Source: an uncultured Methylophilus sp. (lineage in GTDB: Bacteria > Pseudomonadota > Gammaproteobacteria > Burkholderiales > Methylophilaceae). From it: 14,115 nt of DNA. Every line of letters begins with the position of its first letter. Position 1 is the stretch's first letter. The notes under the pieces were generated by a model. That model had not been told where the DNA came from. It was given only the letters and a program-made list of their open reading frames with translations, and ran no database searches. This document shows positions 5,223-12,267 of the stretch, in pieces. The position numbers were made by a program, and so were the translations under genes. The stretch covers positions 1 through 14,115 of the forward strand of contig CAKZJM010000044.1 of the NCBI GenBank assembly GCA_936943315.1, in the 5' to 3' direction.

Positions 5223-7844
5223 TCAGACTCTCATGCCCACTCGAGCAAGTATCTCCGGTATGTTTTCTGAGGCCACCGGGCGGCTAAACAGATATCCCTG
5301 TATCTGGTCACATTGGCAGTGGGTGAGAAAAGCCAGTTGCTCCTGGGTCTCTACCCCTTCTGCTACTACAGCGAGTTGGAGGATGTGTCCAAGCTGGATG
5401 ATGGCCCTGACGATCTCTGCACTGTCCTTGTCTTGATGAAGGTCGCGGATGAAGGATTTGTCGATCTTGAGTTTGTCTACTGAGAGTTGTTTGAGGTAAG
5501 AGAGGCTGGAGTAGCCGGTGCCAAAATCATCAATGGCGAGTTTGACCCCGATCTGTTTGAGCGTGTGCAGGGTGCTGATCACGGATTCTGTGTCCTGAAT
5601 CAATATGGACTCTGTCAGCTCAAGTTCGAGGCTACGTGGGGGCAGGCCGAAGTCATTCAGGGCTGAGCGGATGGTTTCTACGATGTTGCCATGCCGGAAC
5701 TGGTGGGAGGATAAATTGACTGCTACCACCAGGTGGGTGTGCCCTTGCTGGTGCCATTCGGCCAGTTGCCGGCAGGCTTCGCGCAGCACCCATTGCCCCA
5801 TCTGGATAATCAGGCCGCTTTGTTCTGCAATGGGAATAAATTCGGCGGGCGGGAGCATTTGCCCATCGGCGTTTTGCCAGCGGATTAAGGCTTCTATGCC
5901 GCTGATGCGGCCATCGCACAGGCGTATTTGTGGTTGGTAGTGCAGTAAAAACTCATCGTTTTTAAGGGCGGTGTGCAGGTCGGTTTGAATGCGCATGCGC
6001 TTTTGCGCGTCGGCATTCATCTGCGAGACAAAAAAGCGGTAGGTGTTGCGGCCACAATCTTTTGCCAGGTAGAGCGCTGCATCTGCGTTTTTGCGCAGGG
6101 TTTCAAAGTCTTTGCCATCGTCTGGATAGAGGCTGATGCCGATGCTGAAAGACGCATGCAGTGTGTTACCGCTCACCTCAAACGGCTCTTGCATGGCGGT
6201 GAGAATCTGTTGGGCAGTGTGGGCGACGGTCTCTGCGGCTTGTGTGTTGTTGATGAGCAGCACAAACTCGTCACCACCCTCGCGGCTGAGGATGCAAGCT
6301 TCTGACAGCATGCTTTGTAGACGCCCGACCACGGCGATGAGCAGCGCATCACCGGTGGCATGACCAAAGCTGTCGTTGATTTCCTTGAAGTTGTCCATAT
6401 CCAGAAACAGCATGGCGAGGCCGTATTCGCGCTTGTTTGCATGCTGTATGAACTGCTCAAAACGTTTGCGCAGGAGCAGGCGGTTAGGCAGGCCGGTGAG
6501 CGGGTCATGGTGCGCTAGGTATTCGAGTTTTATTTCTGCATCGCGGTGTTCGGCGCGGATACGCAGGGACTGAATGCCAAAGGCCAAGTCGTTGGCGAGT
6601 TCGTCGAGCAGGGTGACTTCCTCTTGAGAAAACGCATGGGTACGCGAGGCGTAAATGGTGATGACACCGATGGTTTGCTTGGCTGCTTTTTGTTTTGCGC
6701 CTTTTTGTATGGCTACCTGAAGTGGCAAGGCGATGCAGGAAAGCAGGCCTTCCTGGCTGGCCATTTCGCCTAAACTGTTCAATAAGGCTGCATTGGGGTA
6801 GTCCTGAATAATCTGCACACGTCCGCTTTGAAAGGCTTTCACGGCCAGGCTGATTTCTGGGGTTTGTTGCTCAAGGGTGATCGTCTGCGTGTTGGTCAGC
6901 CGTTCACCGGCCAGGGCTGCGATCCGCAAGGGTTGGTAGCTGCCTTGCTCGGGATAGCCGACCCATGCCAGCCGGTAGCCGCCAGACTCAATGACCAGGT
7001 GACAAATATCGTTGAGGAGTTGTTGTTCGTTTGCGGCGTGAATCAGCGTCTGGTTACAGCTACTGAGCAACCGCAGTGAGCGGTTGAGGGTGAGCAAAGT
7101 CTTCTCTGAACGCTTTTGTTGGGTGATATCACGCAAAATACACAGTACGCCCGAGACTTCGCCAATGGCATCCTTCTCCTGCACAAGGCGCAGTTCTATC
7201 ACGCGGTCATTCGGCCATTGGCTCTCAAGGGTGCAAGCCGTTTCCTGCTGCAAGGTTTGCCCAATCGCTTGGTGAATTTTTTCGCGTTCTGCTGTCGTTG
7301 CGATCTGTTCACATTCAAGCAGGGTTTTGCCCAGCAGCGTGGATTCATCCATGCCAAATAAGGCGGTGACAGAAGGGCTGACGTAGCTGAACCTGGCCTG
7401 CAGGTCAAAGCGGGTAATGTGGTCAGGGTGGTTTTCAATCAGTGCACGCAAGCGCTTTTCGCTGAGTTTCAGCGCGGTGATGTCATGGGCAATGGCCAAG
7501 GCACCGACCACGTTGCCCTCGGTATCCAGCTCGGGGACGGCGTGAATTCGGAGTACCTTGGTGTGGACATTGGGGCCATCTGGCAGCCGGTCGAGAAAGA
7601 AATCAAACTCGGCCTCTATGCCGGTTTCTATCACGGCACGGATTCTTTCCTGATAGTGTTGTAAGGCGAGTGAGCTGGGCCTTAATGAGCTGGGGGTTTT
7701 GCCTTCGAGGTCTTTAGCAGGTTCACCAATCAGTTTGAGCGCGGCTGGATTGAGATAGGTGCGCTTGCAATCCCTATCATAATGGATGACAGGTTCATGC
7801 AAAAAATCAGTCAGCATGATGAATTTTCTATCATCAGCAGCCAT
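5223..7844 (-). CDS. PAS-PAS-GAF-GGDEF-EAL cyclic-di-GMP turnover protein
   Basis: An 873-residue cytosolic signalling protein without signal peptide or membrane segments. Domains: PAS 1 (about 10-125, ending VVGALAIAHDIT), PAS 2 (about 130-243, ending VLCILRDIT), GAF (about 258-425), GGDEF diguanylate cyclase (about 440-605) with an intact SREGGDEF (520-527), and EAL phosphodiesterase (about 615-865). The EAL catalytic set is complete: EAL (651-653), VNLSSHQF (709-716), ELTES (742-746), IDDFGTGYSSL (771-781), KIDKSF (793-798), AEGVET (828-833) and QGYLFSRP (849-856). The inhibitory I-site RxxD before the GGDEF motif is degenerate (SEAC), so product inhibition is unlikely. By motif both activities are possible, with the sensory domains setting the balance; the ligands are unknown. 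Start: the ATG at 7844 has only a weak GGGG 9 nt upstream, and Met10 lacks any site. It is divergent from ycaO, and no clear promoter was found. Confidence 0.95.
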   Translation of the reverse strand: MAADDRKFIMLTDFLHEPVIHYDRDCKRTYLNPAALKLIGEPAKDLEGKTPSSLRPSSLALQHYQERIRAVIETGIEAEFDFFLDRLPDGPNVHTKVLRIHAVPELDTEGNVVGALAIAHDITALKLSEKRLRALIENHPDHITRFDLQARFSYVSPSVTALFGMDESTLLGKTLLECEQIATTAEREKIHQAIGQTLQQETACTLESQWPNDRVIELRLVQEKDAIGEVSGVLCILRDITQQKRSEKTLLTLNRSLRLLSSCNQTLIHAANEQQLLNDICHLVIESGGYRLAWVGYPEQGSYQPLRIAALAGERLTNTQTITLEQQTPEISLAVKAFQSGRVQIIQDYPNAALLNSLGEMASQEGLLSCIALPLQVAIQKGAKQKAAKQTIGVITIYASRTHAFSQEEVTLLDELANDLAFGIQSLRIRAEHRDAEIKLEYLAHHDPLTGLPNRLLLRKRFEQFIQHANKREYGLAMLFLDMDNFKEINDSFGHATGDALLIAVVGRLQSMLSEACILSREGGDEFVLLINNTQAAETVAHTAQQILTAMQEPFEVSGNTLHASFSIGISLYPDDGKDFETLRKNADAALYLAKDCGRNTYRFFVSQMNADAQKRMRIQTDLHTALKNDEFLLHYQPQIRLCDGRISGIEALIRWQNADGQMLPPAEFIPIAEQSGLIIQMGQWVLREACRQLAEWHQQGHTHLVVAVNLSSHQFRHGNIVETIRSALNDFGLPPRSLELELTESILIQDTESVISTLHTLKQIGVKLAIDDFGTGYSSLSYLKQLSVDKLKIDKSFIRDLHQDKDSAEIVRAIIQLGHILQLAVVAEGVETQEQLAFLTHCQCDQIQGYLFSRPVASENIPEILARVGMRV

Positions 7845-8021
7845 GTGTGTAACCCCAGAAATATGTTGTTTTATTCGTTAAAGAATAGCACACAAATTTT
7901 ATTGGTATCACTGCATTTTTGCGATGCGCGCGTGTCTGTGAATGCCTGAATTTACCCGTGGCGCAGGCGCTACAATCTTTGGGGTGAAGTTTACAAATCG
8001 GCGCTGGCAAATCACGCGCTT

Positions 8022-8033
8022 ATTGAGCTCAAT
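8022..8033. repeat. Perfect 12-bp palindrome in the divergent region
   Basis: ATTGAGCTCAAT is a perfect 12-bp palindrome about 100 bases before the ycaO start and 180 bases before the divergent GGDEF-EAL start. It may be a dimeric regulator site. The rest of 7845-8128 shows only a TACAAT -10-like box at 7971-7976 without a convincing -35, and no other gene. Confidence 0.3.
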
Positions 8034-8128
8034 TTTCAGCGATAAACCCTGCGGCACGATTAGGTGGCCTGTGGTTTGTGGGCGATAATGTCGGTCTTTG
8101 TTTTAAACGTTATTTTTGGAATACGCTC

Positions 8129-10339
8129 ATGGAAGTCAAAGTCAATTTTCTCGATAAGCTCCGCCTTGAAGCCAAGTTTGATGACTTCACGGTGATTGCA
8201 GACCAGCCTATCCGCTACAAAGGCGATGGTTCGGCGCCGGGGCCGTTCGATTATTTTCTGGCTTCATCGGCCTTGTGTGCGGCGTATTTCGTCAAGCTGT
8301 ATTGCAGCACGCGCAATATCCCGACTGAGAATATCCGGTTGTCGCATAACAATATTGTCGACCCGGAAAACCGCTATAAGCAGATTTTTAAAATCCAAAT
8401 TGAATTGCCTAGCGATATTTCTGAGAAAGACCGCATAGGTATTTTGCGCTCGATTGACCGCTGCACTGTGAAAAAAGTGGTACAGGAGGGGCCGGACTTT
8501 ATTATTGAAGAAGTGGCTAATTTAGACGCTGACGCACAGGCCTTGCTGACGGTGAATACGGCAGCAGAATCGCAGACCTATATCACCGGCAAAGATTTGC
8601 CGCTGGAGCAAACCATCGCCAATATGACCCGCGTATTGGCTGACTTGGGCATCAAGATCGAGATCGCGTCGTGGCGCAATATTGTGCCTAACGTGTGGTC
8701 GTTACATATCCGCGATGCGCATTCGCCGATGTGCTTTACGAACGGCAAAGGTGCAACCAAGGAAAGCGCACTGGCCTCAGCCTTGGGCGAGTATATCGAG
8801 CGGCTGAGCAACAACCATTTTTATGCCGGATCGTACTGGGGCGAAGACATTGCCAATGCTGAGTTTGTGCATTACCCGAACGAGCGCTGGTTCAAGCCTG
8901 GCCGCAAGGATGCATTGCCGAAAGAGATACTCGATGAATACACGCTGGAGATTTACAACCCGGATGGTGAGCTGCGCGGTTCGCACCTGATAGACACCAA
9001 TTCCGGCAATGTAGAACGCGGGATATGTTCTTTACCGTTTGTGCGCCAGAGTGATGGCGAAACCGTGTATTTCCCCACTAACCTGGTGGAAAACCTGTTT
9101 GTAAGCAACGGCATGAGCGCTGGCAATACGCTGGTGGAAGCACAGGTGCAGTGCTTATCCGAGATTTTTGAGCGCGCGGTGAAGCGCGAGATCATTGAAG
9201 GCGAAATTGCCTTGCCGGATGTGCCACAGGCAGTGCTGGCGAAATACCCTGGCGTGGTGGCGGGTATCAAAGGGCTGGAAGAGCAGGGGTTTCCGGTATT
9301 AGTCAAAGATGCTTCGCTGGGCGGACAATACCCGGTCATGTGCGTGACGCTGATGAACCCGCGTACTGGCGGGGTGTTTGCATCGTTTGGTGCACACCCG
9401 ACCATGGAAGTCGCCCTAGAACGCAGCCTGACCGAATTGCTGCAAGGCCGCAGCTTTGAAGGCCTGAATGATTTGCCACAACCAACCTTTGCCAGTGAAG
9501 CGGTGACTGAGCCAAATAACTTTGTTGAACACTTTATTGATTCCAGCGGCATTGTTTCGTGGCGGTTTTTCAGCGCCAAGTCGGATTACGAATTTGTGGA
9601 TTGGGATTTTTCGGGTGAGGGCGAAAACGCTAACGCCGAGGAAGCCGCCACCATGTTTGGCATGTTGGCAGAGATGGGCAAGGAAGCTTATGTCGCTGTC
9701 TATGACCAGTTGGGAGCCACTGCTTGTCGCATCCTGGTGCCGGGCTACTCTGAAGTGTATCCGGTTGAAGACCTGGTGTGGGATAACACCAATAAAGCGC
9801 TGCTGTTCCGTGAGGATATTTTAAACCTGCATACGTTGGACGATGGTCACCTGGAAGCGCTGCTGGACCGCCTGGAGAATAACGAGCTGGATGATTACGG
9901 CGATATTGCGACACTCATAGGCATTGAGTTTGACGAAAACACCGATTGGGGCCAGCTCACGGTGATGGAGCTCAAGTTGCTGATCAATCTTGCTTTGCAG
10001 CAGTTTGAAGAAGCGCACGACCTGGTGGGCGCCTTTTTGCAATACAACGACAATACGCTGGAGCGCGGGTTGTTTTACCAGGCCTTGAATGTGGTGCTGG
10101 AAGTGACACTGGATGAAGAGCTGGACCTGGCTGACTATGAAGCCAACTTCCGCAAGATGTTTGGCGATGCGCGTATGGATGCGGTGATTGGCTCGGTGGA
10201 AGGCAATGTGCGCTTCTATGGTCTAACGCCGACCAGCATGAAGCTGGAAGGGCTGGACAGGCACCACCGCCTGATCGATAGCTACAAGAAACTGCATGCG
10301 GCCAGGTCAACATGGGCTGCAAAACAAGCTAACAAATAA
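8129..10339 (+). CDS. ycaO: OsmC-YcaO fusion, probable ribosomal protein S12 methylthiotransferase accessory factor
   Basis: 736 residues from the preferred start. Residues about 1-140 are an OsmC-like domain keeping both redox cysteine positions (ASSALC, C50; DRC, C112). From about 150 to the end it is a full-length relative of E. coli YcaO (~586 aa): TNGKGATKESALASALGEY (204-222) and LSEIFERAVKRE supply the ATP-binding glutamates, SLGGQYPV, HFIDSSG and VDWDFSG follow, and a helical C-terminal region closes it. E. coli YcaO helps RimO add the beta-methylthio group to an Asp of ribosomal protein S12. The C terminus lacks the PxPxP end of azoline-forming YcaO enzymes and there are no precursor or partner genes, so peptide-natural-product synthesis is unlikely. 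Start: ATG at 8129 (MEVKVNFLDKL), with a GGA ~9 nt upstream; a GTG at 8078 would add 17 unlikely residues. A hairpin terminator follows at 10398. The OsmC fusion suggests thiol or peroxide sensing, but that is inference. Confidence 0.92.
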   Translation: MEVKVNFLDKLRLEAKFDDFTVIADQPIRYKGDGSAPGPFDYFLASSALCAAYFVKLYCSTRNIPTENIRLSHNNIVDPENRYKQIFKIQIELPSDISEKDRIGILRSIDRCTVKKVVQEGPDFIIEEVANLDADAQALLTVNTAAESQTYITGKDLPLEQTIANMTRVLADLGIKIEIASWRNIVPNVWSLHIRDAHSPMCFTNGKGATKESALASALGEYIERLSNNHFYAGSYWGEDIANAEFVHYPNERWFKPGRKDALPKEILDEYTLEIYNPDGELRGSHLIDTNSGNVERGICSLPFVRQSDGETVYFPTNLVENLFVSNGMSAGNTLVEAQVQCLSEIFERAVKREIIEGEIALPDVPQAVLAKYPGVVAGIKGLEEQGFPVLVKDASLGGQYPVMCVTLMNPRTGGVFASFGAHPTMEVALERSLTELLQGRSFEGLNDLPQPTFASEAVTEPNNFVEHFIDSSGIVSWRFFSAKSDYEFVDWDFSGEGENANAEEAATMFGMLAEMGKEAYVAVYDQLGATACRILVPGYSEVYPVEDLVWDNTNKALLFREDILNLHTLDDGHLEALLDRLENNELDDYGDIATLIGIEFDENTDWGQLTVMELKLLINLALQQFEEAHDLVGAFLQYNDNTLERGLFYQALNVVLEVTLDEELDLADYEANFRKMFGDARMDAVIGSVEGNVRFYGLTPTSMKLEGLDRHHRLIDSYKKLHAARSTWAAKQANK

Positions 10340-10397
10340 GCCAGATTGTGAAGTAAACATGCCACTGCCAGGGCCGAACTGATCAGGCTTGGCAAAA

Positions 10398-10431
10398 CGC
10401 CCTATGCGTTTGTGAAAACGCACATGGGGCG
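10398..10431. terminator. Long bidirectional hairpin between ycaO and the metalloprotease gene
   Basis: CGCCC (10398-10402) pairs with GGGCG (10427-10431) and GCGTTT (10406-10411) pairs with AAACGC (10416-10421), with a 4-nt GTGA loop and a small internal bulge. An A run (10394-10397) precedes the stem and a TTTT follows at 10438-10441, after an 'atatgg' gap. The hairpin occupies the 100-bp gap between two convergent genes and probably stops both. Confidence 0.6.
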
Positions 10432-10439
10432 ATATGGTT

Positions 10440-11330
10440 TTAAGCGGCTTTACGTCTGCCTGCAAACGCAAGTAACAGCCCACCCGCCAGCAAGTTCAGA
10501 CTCATGCTGGTTTCAGGCACAGGGGTGACGAGTGACCAGCCGATCGCGGCCATGCCTGCATAGTCCAGATCAGTAAAGTATTTGCGTGTGCCGGGAGTGA
10601 TATCTGGATCCATGACGGTTTCTTGCAAAGTGCCCGCAACCGTACTGGTGGTGCCTGCTGCCCAATGGGCCAAATCACTACTGAGCCCGACCGTCCCCGT
10701 TTCACTGCTCGTAAAACTGCTGCCATTTACCTGTGCTTCAAAAGAGGGTGCGAGGCCAAAACCAAGTACATGTGCAATTTCATGCACTGCAACCGTGTAG
10801 AAATCAAATTGACTATTGTTCAGCCCAGACTCATCCAGACCAAAATACCAAGAGGTGGTGCTATTGAAACTGATCATGCCGCCCCAGGTTGCAAAGTCTG
10901 TGGCGGTACTGCCCGTGGTGTTGGGCTGACCCCGGTCAACTGCATTGGCGCAGAAGGTGCCAATACCGGAGCATGAATACCCGCCGGATCCGCCTGCACC
11001 AAGGGTGAGGTCACCAAGACTGTCACTGCCGACGTATATTTTGATCACGTTGTCAGCCACACTCAGGTTGGAGAGTGTGAGCGTTTGCGTCATATCCGAT
11101 GGGTCAAAAATCAGCCCCTGAAAGTTGTTAAAGCCAGTGGAATTGATGGCAGAGAGGTTGTCTGCAAAACGGGTTTCAAACACATTGGCTGCTGCATTCA
11201 GGGTGAGAATGTTGGCACTATTAAAAAATCCACTGCTATCGTAAGTAAAGTCAAACTGGATATCGATGTTGGCAAATGCAGATGGTGATGCTAAAAGCAG
11301 TGCAGTGAGAGACCCAGTTAAAAACTTCAT
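10440..11330 (-). CDS. Secreted PEP-CTERM zinc metalloprotease (metzincin-like)
   Basis: 296 residues from the preferred start, encoding an exported putative zinc endopeptidase. Numbers here count from that ATG. Signal peptide about 1-20 (MKFLTGSLTALLLASPSAFA), then a secreted body rich in Ser/Thr/Asn/Gly with few charges. HEIAHVLGFG at 183-192 gives two zinc His and the catalytic Glu. The usual third ligand position of matrixins (11th residue) is Leu, but a His-Trp 32 residues later (H222) followed by ETVMDP (237-242) resembles the leishmanolysin-like spacing plus Met-turn. The C terminus is a PEP-CTERM tail: VPET (271-274), a hydrophobic segment and the basic end RRKAA, removed by an exosortase in the envelope. 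Start: AGAGGA sits 10 nt before the ATG at 11330 but only 1 nt before the ATG at 11339, so the shorter form is preferred. No exosortase gene lies in this window. Substrate unknown. Confidence 0.88.
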   Translation of the reverse strand: MKFLTGSLTALLLASPSAFANIDIQFDFTYDSSGFFNSANILTLNAAANVFETRFADNLSAINSTGFNNFQGLIFDPSDMTQTLTLSNLSVADNVIKIYVGSDSLGDLTLGAGGSGGYSCSGIGTFCANAVDRGQPNTTGSTATDFATWGGMISFNSTTSWYFGLDESGLNNSQFDFYTVAVHEIAHVLGFGLAPSFEAQVNGSSFTSSETGTVGLSSDLAHWAAGTTSTVAGTLQETVMDPDITPGTRKYFTDLDYAGMAAIGWSLVTPVPETSMSLNLLAGGLLLAFAGRRKAA

Positions 11331-11376
11331 GGCAGACATATCCTCTTGATAGAAAATTTAGAATTTTATTAACCGC

Positions 11377-11404
11377 AGTATAGCGATTTTCTTTCTGCTT
11401 TTGA
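11377..11404 (-). promoter_or_regulatory. Weak candidate promoter for the metalloprotease gene
   Basis: On the minus strand TATACT (11377-11382), one mismatch from the -10 consensus, lies about 50 bases before the start. The -35 match is poor (TCAAAA at 16 bp spacing), so this may need an activator or another sigma factor. Confidence 0.3.
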
Positions 11405-11420
11405 TGACACGGGTTTGGCA

Positions 11421-11436
11421 AGACTAAAAATAGTCT
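11421..11436. terminator. Small perfect hairpin after nadD
   Basis: AGACTA (11421-11426) and TAGTCT (11431-11436) form a perfect 6-bp stem with a 4-nt loop, 58 bases past the nadD stop and upstream of the metalloprotease gene on the same strand. No T-run follows, so it could be a weak terminator of the holA-proA-nadD transcript or a protein site. Confidence 0.35.
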
Positions 11437-11493
11437 GGGTTGTGTCTGTGTTTAGGATAAAACGCGACATCCTGCAAGGCGGTTAGGGCGGGC

Positions 11494-12138
11494 TTAAACC
11501 GACTGATATAAATGATGCTGGTCGATATACTGGCGTACAAGCGCAGGTAACTGGTCTGTCGTTGCCTTGCCTGAATGGGCCAGTGCCGCACGGATTGCGG
11601 TCGACGAAATAGCAGGCGGGCTTTCAGGCAAATAACCGATGAAGCCATGTGTGGCTGCTAGACATTCGCTAGTAAACTTTTCTCCCGCGAGGAATCGGTG
11701 CGTGTGTTCTGCATGCAAAATCAGCTCGGTTGCCAAGTCTGCACGGTGCACGATCAGGAGATGGCAATAGTCCAGCAGTTCATGCCAGCGGTGCCAGGTG
11801 GGTAACTTCAGGTAACTGTCCTGGCCCATGATCAGGCAAAGTGCCTGGTCAGGAAAGCGGGTGTGCAACAGGTGCAGGGTTTCTATGGTGTAAGAAGGAC
11901 CCTGACGGTCCAGTTCGCAGGTATCCAATACAAACTTGGGATGGCTTTGTATTGCTAGTTTGACCATGGCTGCCCGGTGCTGGGCAGTGACGGCAGGCGT
12001 TTCTTTGTGCGGCGGTACAGCAGCGGGGATAAACCGGATTTGCGTGCAGTGCAGCGTGTCCAGTACCGTCTGTGCCAGGGCTAAGTGCCCATTGTGAATA
12101 GGATTAAACGTCCCGCCAAAAATCCCGATGAGTTCCAT
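11494..12138 (-). CDS. nadD: Nicotinate-nucleotide adenylyltransferase
   Basis: 214 residues, typical length for NadD. It transfers AMP from ATP to nicotinate mononucleotide to give deamido-NAD in the NAD biosynthesis pathway, in the cytosol. Signatures: the nucleotidyltransferase GIFGGTFNPIHNGH (5-18, with H15/H18 of the HxGH motif), RFIPAAVPPHK (35-45), the substrate-binding block DRQGPSYTIETL (77-88), IMGQDS (103-108) and the C-terminal ISSTAIRAAL (177-186). Start: the ATG at 12138 is fixed by the conserved N terminus, but upstream is only TTAAG with no real Shine-Dalgarno sequence, and these bases belong to the arm of an inverted-repeat element. It is third in a holA-proA-nadD series. The commonly adjacent rsfS and rlmH do not follow; the next gene is the unrelated protease. 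Confidence 0.97.
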   Translation of the reverse strand: MELIGIFGGTFNPIHNGHLALAQTVLDTLHCTQIRFIPAAVPPHKETPAVTAQHRAAMVKLAIQSHPKFVLDTCELDRQGPSYTIETLHLLHTRFPDQALCLIMGQDSYLKLPTWHRWHELLDYCHLLIVHRADLATELILHAEHTHRFLAGEKFTSECLAATHGFIGYLPESPPAISSTAIRAALAHSGKATTDQLPALVRQYIDQHHLYQSV

Positions 12139-12260
12139 CTTAATGATTCTTTAGGCGCAAGGCGGTGTTGCGCGGTGCGCCCACACTCGCTGTCCTGATG
12201 TGCACTCTCTCGTTTGCTGCGTTGCGTGCGCTTTGCGCTGCCTCCGGAATCATCATTAAG
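12139..12260. repeat. 122-bp imperfect inverted-repeat element between proA and nadD
   Basis: Outer arms CTTAATGATTC (12139-12149) and GAATCATCATTAAG (12247-12260) are complementary apart from a 3-base CAT insertion. Inner arms GCGCAAGGCG (12155-12164) and CGCTTTGCGC (12229-12238) match at 9 of 10 positions, the tenth being a possible G-U pair. The core is GC-rich and contains further small stems (GTGT/ACAC, repeated GCGC). The left end touches the nadD ATG and the right end lies 7 bases from the proA stop, so the element fills almost the whole gap. No open reading frame and no obvious target-site duplication are seen. It resembles a MITE or dispersed intergenic repeat, or an RNA processing element in the operon transcript. 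Confidence 0.6.
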
Positions 12261-12267
12261 AGAGTCA

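Noticed and set aside
8078..8128. GTG start for ycaO at 8078
   Set aside because: The added 17 residues look non-coding, and the OsmC-type N terminus begins naturally at the ATG at 8129.
7845..8128. 28-codon plus-strand frame and weak promoter boxes between the GGDEF-EAL gene and ycaO
   Set aside because: The short frame has no ribosome site, and the TACAAT and TATTCT boxes lack acceptable -35 partners.
8953..9579. 208-codon open frame on the minus strand inside ycaO
   Set aside because: It is a shadow of the conserved YcaO frame, with a Ser/Pro/Arg-rich composition, no ribosome site and no recognisable domain.
12139..12260. tRNA or CRISPR-like array in the GC-rich repeat region
   Set aside because: The repeat is a single inverted pair with no direct repeat-spacer periodicity, and no cloverleaf with a T-loop signature could be drawn. 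No tRNA or CRISPR was seen elsewhere in the window.
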